From contig CALFBL010000134.1 of assembly GCA_937951695.1 (NCBI GenBank), positions 1 to 10,332 on the forward strand: a DNA stretch of 10,332 bases, written 5' to 3'. The notes beneath the pieces are model-generated. The model did not search any database, was not told the origin of the DNA, and worked only from the letters and a program-made list of their open reading frames with translations. The DNA is from an uncultured Granulosicoccaceae bacterium. Lineage in GTDB: Bacteria; Pseudomonadota; Gammaproteobacteria; Granulosicoccales; Granulosicoccaceae. The position numbers and the translations under genes are program-made. The stretch's first letter is position 1. Every line of letters begins with the position of its first letter. Below are positions 6,862-10,332 of the stretch, in pieces.

Positions 6862-7760
6862 GCCGATGTTTCTCGATGCAGCTCGGCGCCCACAATCGCT
6901 TCAAGCACTTTAGTACAGATCCAGTTGTCACCGTGTGGATATCGAGTTTTGCCCATATGAAAAATCTGCATGGCCGCGGCGGCGGTGAACAAGGGAACCC
7001 CGAGCTCCTCCCCAAGGCCCATGGAGATGGTCAGATCCTTGTGCATGGTATTGATATGGCTTCCGGTGTTTTCAAATTGACGATCGATAATCTTTTCCAG
7101 AGCGTTGTTGACGATACCGCACCCAGCAGAAGAGGTTGAAAAGACGTCGTGCAGCACTTGCCCAGAGACACCGGCTTTTGCAGCAAGCGCTGCGGCCTCA
7201 AACGTTGCCGAAAACTGGGCGCCGATCAGTGATTGCAAACACGCTTTCACTGTTTGCCCCATTCCGGCACGCGTGCCGACCCGGTGAATGTTACTCGATA
7301 CCGCCTCCATCACGGGCTTAAACTCATCGAGCACAGAATCAGAAGCCGCCGCCATCATTGTCAGGGTGCCATTTTGTGCGCCGGGGAAACCACCGGAAAC
7401 AGGGGTATCAATCAGGTGAACGCCAGAGTCCTTCATTGCCTCACCTATTTCGCGTGCTTGTCGCGGTTTAATGGTGGCAGACAACAAAATCGCGCCGCCT
7501 GCTTTCATCGAACTGACTAAGCCACCGCTGCCAAGAATGACCTCTTTTGCCTCGTCACCGGTCATCACCATAACAAACACAGCATCGGCCACCGCCCCGA
7601 CATCAGCGGTGCTTTGAGCAGCCACGCCGCCCATGGCGCGAAACGCGTCCATACGATGCTCCAGCAAATCTCTACCGCTGACCTGAAACCCGTTGTGAAT
7701 CAGGTTCAGCGCCAGCCCGCTTCCCATATCTCCGATACCAATGATGCCGGTCGTCTTCAT
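6858..7760 (-). CDS. NAD(P)-dependent beta-hydroxyacid dehydrogenase, L-threonate dehydrogenase-like
   Basis: Cytosolic oxidoreductase of the 3-hydroxyisobutyrate dehydrogenase/6-phosphogluconate-dehydrogenase-like family, 300 residues (normal size). The Rossmann motif GIGDMG is at 8-13, the substrate signature DTPVSGG at 118-124 (S122, G123), the catalytic lysine at K172 (GQTVKACLQ), and the C-terminal HKDL lysine at K241. Four residues after K172 the family's usual Asn is Gln (Q176). L-threonate dehydrogenase (LtnD/YgbJ) type proteins, as I recall them, also have Gln there, so oxidation of a longer polyhydroxy acid is more likely than 3-hydroxyisobutyrate. It leads a two-gene leftward operon with the TIM-barrel isomerase, reminiscent of the ltnD/otnI pairing in tetronate catabolism, although no otnK or otnC partner is in view. 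The start is supported by AGGA about 8 nt upstream (reverse strand, near 7771). Confidence 0.88.
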   Translation of the reverse strand: MKTTGIIGIGDMGSGLALNLIHNGFQVSGRDLLEHRMDAFRAMGGVAAQSTADVGAVADAVFVMVMTGDEAKEVILGSGGLVSSMKAGGAILLSATIKPRQAREIGEAMKDSGVHLIDTPVSGGFPGAQNGTLTMMAAASDSVLDEFKPVMEAVSSNIHRVGTRAGMGQTVKACLQSLIGAQFSATFEAAALAAKAGVSGQVLHDVFSTSSAGCGIVNNALEKIIDRQFENTGSHINTMHKDLTISMGLGEELGVPLFTAAAAMQIFHMGKTRYPHGDNWICTKVLEAIVGAELHRETSA

Positions 7761-7802
7761 GAAGGTTGTCCTGTGTGTAGTGATGCGAAAGCGTACCCAA
7801 GT

Positions 7803-7822
7803 AAGCCTAAACCATCAGGCTT
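7803..7822. promoter_or_regulatory. Inverted repeat upstream of the dehydrogenase operon
   Basis: Perfect 6-bp arms AAGCCT and AGGCTT separated by 8 bases, 43 bp upstream of the dehydrogenase ATG. The position suits an operator or a short leader hairpin. The arms are short, so chance is not excluded. Confidence 0.25.
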
Positions 7823-7946
7823 GCTCTGTCGCTGCTTTGAGCAACGCATCCGGTAGCCCGTCATTCTTCTTGTTGAATACTGCGAAGATCTCTTGGCACA
7901 CAAGAGGCTCTGTTAGCTGAATTGAACACTGAGGAGGCAATGAGAG

Positions 7947-8045
7947 ATGCGCTGTGTATTAGCTGGAATGCTAACAAATTGCTTTTATTGTGCCATGTCG
8001 TTTTGCTCAAATATGATACGTGAACTGCCAATGCACTACCGCTAA
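7947..8045 (+). CDS. Possible small Cys-rich peptide (32 aa), unverified
   Basis: A 32-residue frame begins at ATG 7947, 9 nt after GGAGG (7933-7937, within GAGGAGG), the best ribosome-site-like sequence in the intergenic region. The peptide has four cysteines (C3, C12, C15, C20), including a CxxC (CFYC), and ends PMHYR. No family is recognised. An alternative 27-residue frame starts at ATG 7940 but its spacing from the same site is too short (2 nt). A predicted -10 at 8012-8017 lies inside the frame. It could equally be chance in an A/G-rich leader. Confidence 0.18.
   Translation: MRCVLAGMLTNCFYCAMSFCSNMIRELPMHYR
7988..8017 (+). promoter_or_regulatory. Possible sigma-70 promoter upstream of the tandem repeats
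   Basis: TATGAT at 8012-8017 matches the -10 consensus in 5 of 6 positions. TTGTGC at 7988-7993, 18 bp upstream, matches only the TTG of the -35. A transcript from here would start near 8024, just before the repeat array, and give the lipoprotein mRNA a leader of nearly 400 nt. Confidence 0.25.
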
Positions 8046-8071
8046 CGAGAGCGAACGATGCCGGTGAATCG

Positions 8072-8159
8072 TCCAGCATTATGAACGTTCAGCAATATGG
8101 GTATGCATTATGAACGTTCAGCAATATGGGTATGCGTTATGAATGTTCAGCAAAACTGG
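8072..8159. repeat. Three tandem ~29-bp repeats, each with a 10-bp palindrome
   Basis: Units at 8072-8100, 8101-8129 and 8130-8159. Units 1 and 2 share 25 or more of 29 bases; unit 3 is more diverged at its end and one base longer. Each contains the palindrome TGAACGTTCA (perfect at 8082-8091 and 8111-8120; TGAATGTTCA at 8140-8149), exactly 29 bp apart. Each also contains a start codon followed by codons for MNVQQ; in units 1 and 2 the reading ends in a TGA overlapping the next unit's ATG. The layout suits clustered binding sites for a dimeric regulator. Units are directly adjacent without spacers, so this is not a CRISPR array. Confidence 0.8.
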
Positions 8160-8416
8160 CACGCTATACAAACAGACTAGCCGATGAGCAGGTCATTTGA
8201 TCAGACCCCAAGGAGCTCTATCCTTGTCAAACAGTCTGGCCGAAGAGGAAACCATCTTGAGCTATCTGCCTACATAGCGAACTCAGCATCAGATTAAACC
8301 ACTGCATCTATTCAACACTCGAGCAGAACTAATTAAGGCATCAATGATCGTACACAGTAGCCGGCGACTGTTCGCTAGTAGTTAACTTGGTAATTTCACT
8401 AATGGAGATAATTAGC

Positions 8417-10087
8417 ATGATAGTAAAGTACACCTACCCGCAACGTGCAGTGGCTTTATCTGCACTGTTGGCTCTTGCAGCCTGCGGAAGTGGCAATGAT
8501 GGACCAGTTGGGATAGATGCGGATACCGACGTCGATACCAGTTTCGAAGATGACGTTGACACCGCTCTCGATGCACCCGACGTGTTGGTGGCCGGAAATT
8601 GTCCTTTGGTTGGAAACCTTCAATCCTTGGAGTTGGCCACGAATCAATGCCAAATAAGCGGTGTTCTAACCGAGAATGGCGCTCTGACCGCGGATCGTAT
8701 GTGGTTTTTGGAAGGCTCATTGCAGGTTGGTAGTGGCGAGGTTGCTGCCACACTTGATATTGAAGGCGGTACGCAAATTCGCGGTGATAACGAAGATACG
8801 GTCGACCACGTTTTGGTGTACCCGGGTTCTACGCTGAATGCCAATGGTAGCGCGGCCAATCCGGTGCAATTTTTATCAGATGATGACAACGTAGATGGCA
8901 CTGGAGAATGGGGTGGTGTGTATTTACGCGGTTTTAACAGCGTGGCTAGTGAGGGCATACAAGGCAGCAATCGACTGGATTACATGGTGGTTGCCGAAGC
9001 AGGTGCGCCGGTTGCGGTGACTGTTGATTCACAAACCGTAACCTATTCCGACAACCTAGTGCTAAATGGTGTTGATGAAACAACAACATTAACGTTTGTA
9101 CAGTCACACAATTCAGCGCGAGATGGCTTGCATATTATGAACGGCAACCCTAGGTTATCTTGGATACTGGCTACAGGATCAGGGCGAGACGGCGTGTGGT
9201 ACCAAAATTTCAACGGTCTAATTAAAGACCTTATGGTAATACACAATAGAGATGTTGACGGCAGCTCGGGCCGATCTGGTATCTACGCCAGTGAAACCGA
9301 AGAGGGTAACTCTAACCCCAGAATCGTCAATGCAACATTGGTCGGTCGAGACAGCACAAGCGAAAGTGCAGGTCCTGACGATAACGAGTTCGGTATTTTA
9401 TTCGCCGATAATACCGATCAAATTAGAATGGCAAACGTGTTGATTGCGAATTTTCGCAACGGTTGTTACGAAGCTGACAGTGCAGCCGATTTAAGTCAGA
9501 TCGACAACACTATTCCAGGCCCCAACTACATTGATGGGATTCATTGCGCCAATGAAGCGGGTGCAAATGGCAATTTTGGCGTGGTACGAGACGGATCAAT
9601 TGGTTTCCCTGCGGACACGGTTGCACCTAACAACTCCAATGGTAATGGCGTTGTTTATTACAACGGAGCCGGTGGTGAACTACCCGCAGCGAATACGCCA
9701 TTTGATGCGGCATCTGGTGGCCTAAACTTTACCGGTGAGTTGGTTGAGCGATCAGAAAACTTCACCGCAGGCTGGTATTTGAATAATCTGCGAGGTATCG
9801 GTAATGGTTTAGCAGGAAATTTGAATTTCCTGAATGGGTTTCTTGATGGCGACACGAACCTCGACGGTGTCGTAGATGCCGGTGATACCAGCTCTCCGTT
9901 TATCATTAGCGATGACGGTGAAGGTGGATTCAACCAAGACGTGGCAGCCGATACCGGTGGATACGACTTGACTCACATTGGCGCGGTTCGCGGCGGTGCG
10001 GTAACGAACACTCAATTTGACAACTGGACTGTTGATACAGGCCCAGATGACTCGTTCACTGTGCAGCTCAATCCCGCTAACTTGTAG
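8417..10087 (+). CDS. Outer-membrane lipoprotein with predicted right-handed beta-helix
   Basis: A 556-residue secreted protein of unknown function. The N-terminus has a basic start, a hydrophobic segment and a lipobox LAAC with lipidated C23; Gly at +2 favours the outer membrane. An Asp-rich linker (about 28-55) follows. The main part (about 95-375) is rich in Gly/Asn/Asp with turns spaced like a parallel beta-helix (GTQIRGDN, EWGGVYLRG, NGVDETTTLTFVQSHNSARDGLHI, DGVWYQNF, NPRIVNATLVGRD), as in WGG-containing surface proteins. Cysteine pairs C62/C78 and C350/C377 could form disulphides. Near the C-terminus DTNLDGVVDAGD (479-490) resembles a dockerin/EF-hand calcium loop. ATG 8417 is chosen over 8387 because GGAG at 8404-8407 is well placed and it gives a proper signal peptide. 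Monocistronic, ended by the hairpin at 10103. The role could be adhesion or surface binding; that is inference. Confidence 0.85.
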   Translation: MIVKYTYPQRAVALSALLALAACGSGNDGPVGIDADTDVDTSFEDDVDTALDAPDVLVAGNCPLVGNLQSLELATNQCQISGVLTENGALTADRMWFLEGSLQVGSGEVAATLDIEGGTQIRGDNEDTVDHVLVYPGSTLNANGSAANPVQFLSDDDNVDGTGEWGGVYLRGFNSVASEGIQGSNRLDYMVVAEAGAPVAVTVDSQTVTYSDNLVLNGVDETTTLTFVQSHNSARDGLHIMNGNPRLSWILATGSGRDGVWYQNFNGLIKDLMVIHNRDVDGSSGRSGIYASETEEGNSNPRIVNATLVGRDSTSESAGPDDNEFGILFADNTDQIRMANVLIANFRNGCYEADSAADLSQIDNTIPGPNYIDGIHCANEAGANGNFGVVRDGSIGFPADTVAPNNSNGNGVVYYNGAGGELPAANTPFDAASGGLNFTGELVERSENFTAGWYLNNLRGIGNGLAGNLNFLNGFLDGDTNLDGVVDAGDTSSPFIISDDGEGGFNQDVAADTGGYDLTHIGAVRGGAVTNTQFDNWTVDTGPDDSFTVQLNPANL

Positions 10088-10332
10088 TCAATTAAGTGAG
10101 TAGTGCCCCTTGGGAAAGCCTTTAGCCAACCCAAGGGGCACACTGATTTTGAGTAGCCTGAATTTATTGAATTTATTGAATTTATTGAACTACGAAAAAT
10201 AATTACTGTGCTATTAGCATGATGAGCGATCGCGTTAGGAATATTACCTCTAACCACATTTTGTAGTAAACCTTCATTGCTAGCGCCTAAAAGTACTAAG
10301 CCGTATTTTTTGCGTTGGGTCAGCTCAATAAT
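10012..10332 (-). CDS. C-terminal UspA domain of a larger protein (5' part outside window)
   Basis: The frame is open from the right edge for 106 codons. The first ~47 residues match the end of a universal stress protein domain: KYGLVLLGASNEGLLQNVV, then RGNIPNAIAHHANSTVIIFR. This variant, with GN where nucleotide-binding UspA proteins have GS/T, resembles UspA domains fused to the C-terminus of membrane transporters (amino acid permeases, ClC channels); the rest of the protein is not visible. After the domain comes an odd tail of about 59 residues: three SIN triplets from a 9-bp repeat, then a translation of the opposite strand of the terminator hairpin and of the last 76 bp of the lipoprotein gene, to a TGA at 10012-10014. 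The tail has no domain features, suggesting loss of the original stop codon or a frameshift; the true C-terminus may differ. Confidence 0.7.
   Translation of the reverse strand: MIELTQRKKYGLVLLGASNEGLLQNVVRGNIPNAIAHHANSTVIIFRSSINSINSINSGYSKSVCPLGWLKAFPRGTTHLIDYKLAGLSCTVNESSGPVSTVQLSN
10103..10150 (+). terminator. Hairpin terminator after the lipoprotein gene
   Basis: Perfect 12-bp inverted repeat: GTGCCCCTTGGG at 10103-10114 and CCCAAGGGGCAC at 10130-10141, with a 15-base loop, starting 15 bp after the TAG at 10085-10087. A short T-run follows (TTTT at 10147-10150). The long GC-rich stem favours intrinsic termination despite the short T-tract. The converging UspA-domain frame runs through it. 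Confidence 0.82.
10159..10189. repeat. 9-bp tandem repeat TGAATTTAT, three copies plus a partial
   Basis: TGAATTTAT occurs three times in perfect succession (10159-10185), followed by TGAA. On the minus strand it is in frame with the UspA-domain protein and encodes repeated SIN triplets immediately after the domain. The unit is a multiple of three, so slippage changes the tail length without breaking the frame. Confidence 0.85.

Larger units (their letters stand above)
7761..8416. other. 656-bp divergent intergenic region
   Basis: Lies between the leftward dehydrogenase operon and the rightward lipoprotein gene. It holds a 6-bp-arm inverted repeat AAGCCT/AGGCTT at 7803-7822 (43 bp upstream of the dehydrogenase start), a strong Shine-Dalgarno-like GAGGAGG at 7931-7937, a triple tandem repeat at 8072-8159 and, from about 8160 to 8400, sequence with no recognisable gene or transposon relic. 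Short open frames on both strands here have no family likeness. Several stop codons in all frames and looser composition than the flanking genes support a non-coding region. Confidence 0.6.

Noticed and set aside
7861..8079. 72-residue minus-strand frame in the intergenic region
   Set aside because: No plausible ribosome site or recognisable motif, and composition does not look coding.
8072..8159. CRISPR-like direct repeats of about 29 bp
   Set aside because: The units are directly adjacent with no unique spacers, only three copies exist, and no cas gene is nearby.
8184..8297. 37-residue plus-strand frame beginning MSRSF after the repeats
   Set aside because: No ribosome site, no family likeness and no transposase motif; treated as chance.

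Overview
The window looks like a chromosomal, mid-GC accessory region of a Gram-negative proteobacterium, most likely a marine-type gammaproteobacterium. This is inferred from the lipobox lipoprotein, gene density, codon use and gene families; no rRNA or other phylogenetic marker is present. There are nine protein-coding genes, two of them cut by the window edges. I found no tRNA, rRNA, CRISPR array, transposase or integrase.

Layout: (1) 1-1018, minus: N-terminal part of a Rieske non-heme iron oxygenase alpha subunit. (2) 1019-1360: divergent control region with a 13-bp dyad and a second degenerate copy. (3) 1361-5895, plus: a tight five-gene run of CzcO/YUCCA-like flavin monooxygenase, Rid-family protein, DUF1028 protein, LysR regulator and M20 (ArgE-type) deacylase. 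(4) 5998-7760, minus: an L-threonate-dehydrogenase-like beta-hydroxyacid dehydrogenase overlapping by 4 bp a xylose-isomerase-like TIM-barrel protein. (5) 7761-8416: a 656-bp divergent intergenic region with a triple 29-bp tandem repeat, each unit carrying a 10-bp palindrome, and a possible small Cys-rich ORF. (6) 8417-10087, plus: a large predicted beta-helix outer-membrane lipoprotein followed by a strong hairpin terminator. (7) 10012-10332, minus: the C-terminal end of a UspA-domain protein whose reading frame runs through that terminator and into the lipoprotein gene.

Taken together, regions 1-4 read as a catabolic or scavenging locus. Two oxygenases (Rieske and flavin) would start attack on a small substrate. 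The Rid-like, DUF1028 and M20 proteins would handle imine/enamine-like or amide-bonded intermediates, and the dehydrogenase/isomerase pair may process a resulting hydroxyacid. The bridging Glu of the Rieske protein, a feature I associate with oxygenases of quaternary ammonium compounds, and the N-acyl hydrolase suggest a nitrogen-containing substrate. The substrate cannot be read from sequence, and membership of all these genes in one pathway is inference. No transporter and no electron-transfer reductase for the Rieske oxygenase lies inside the window.
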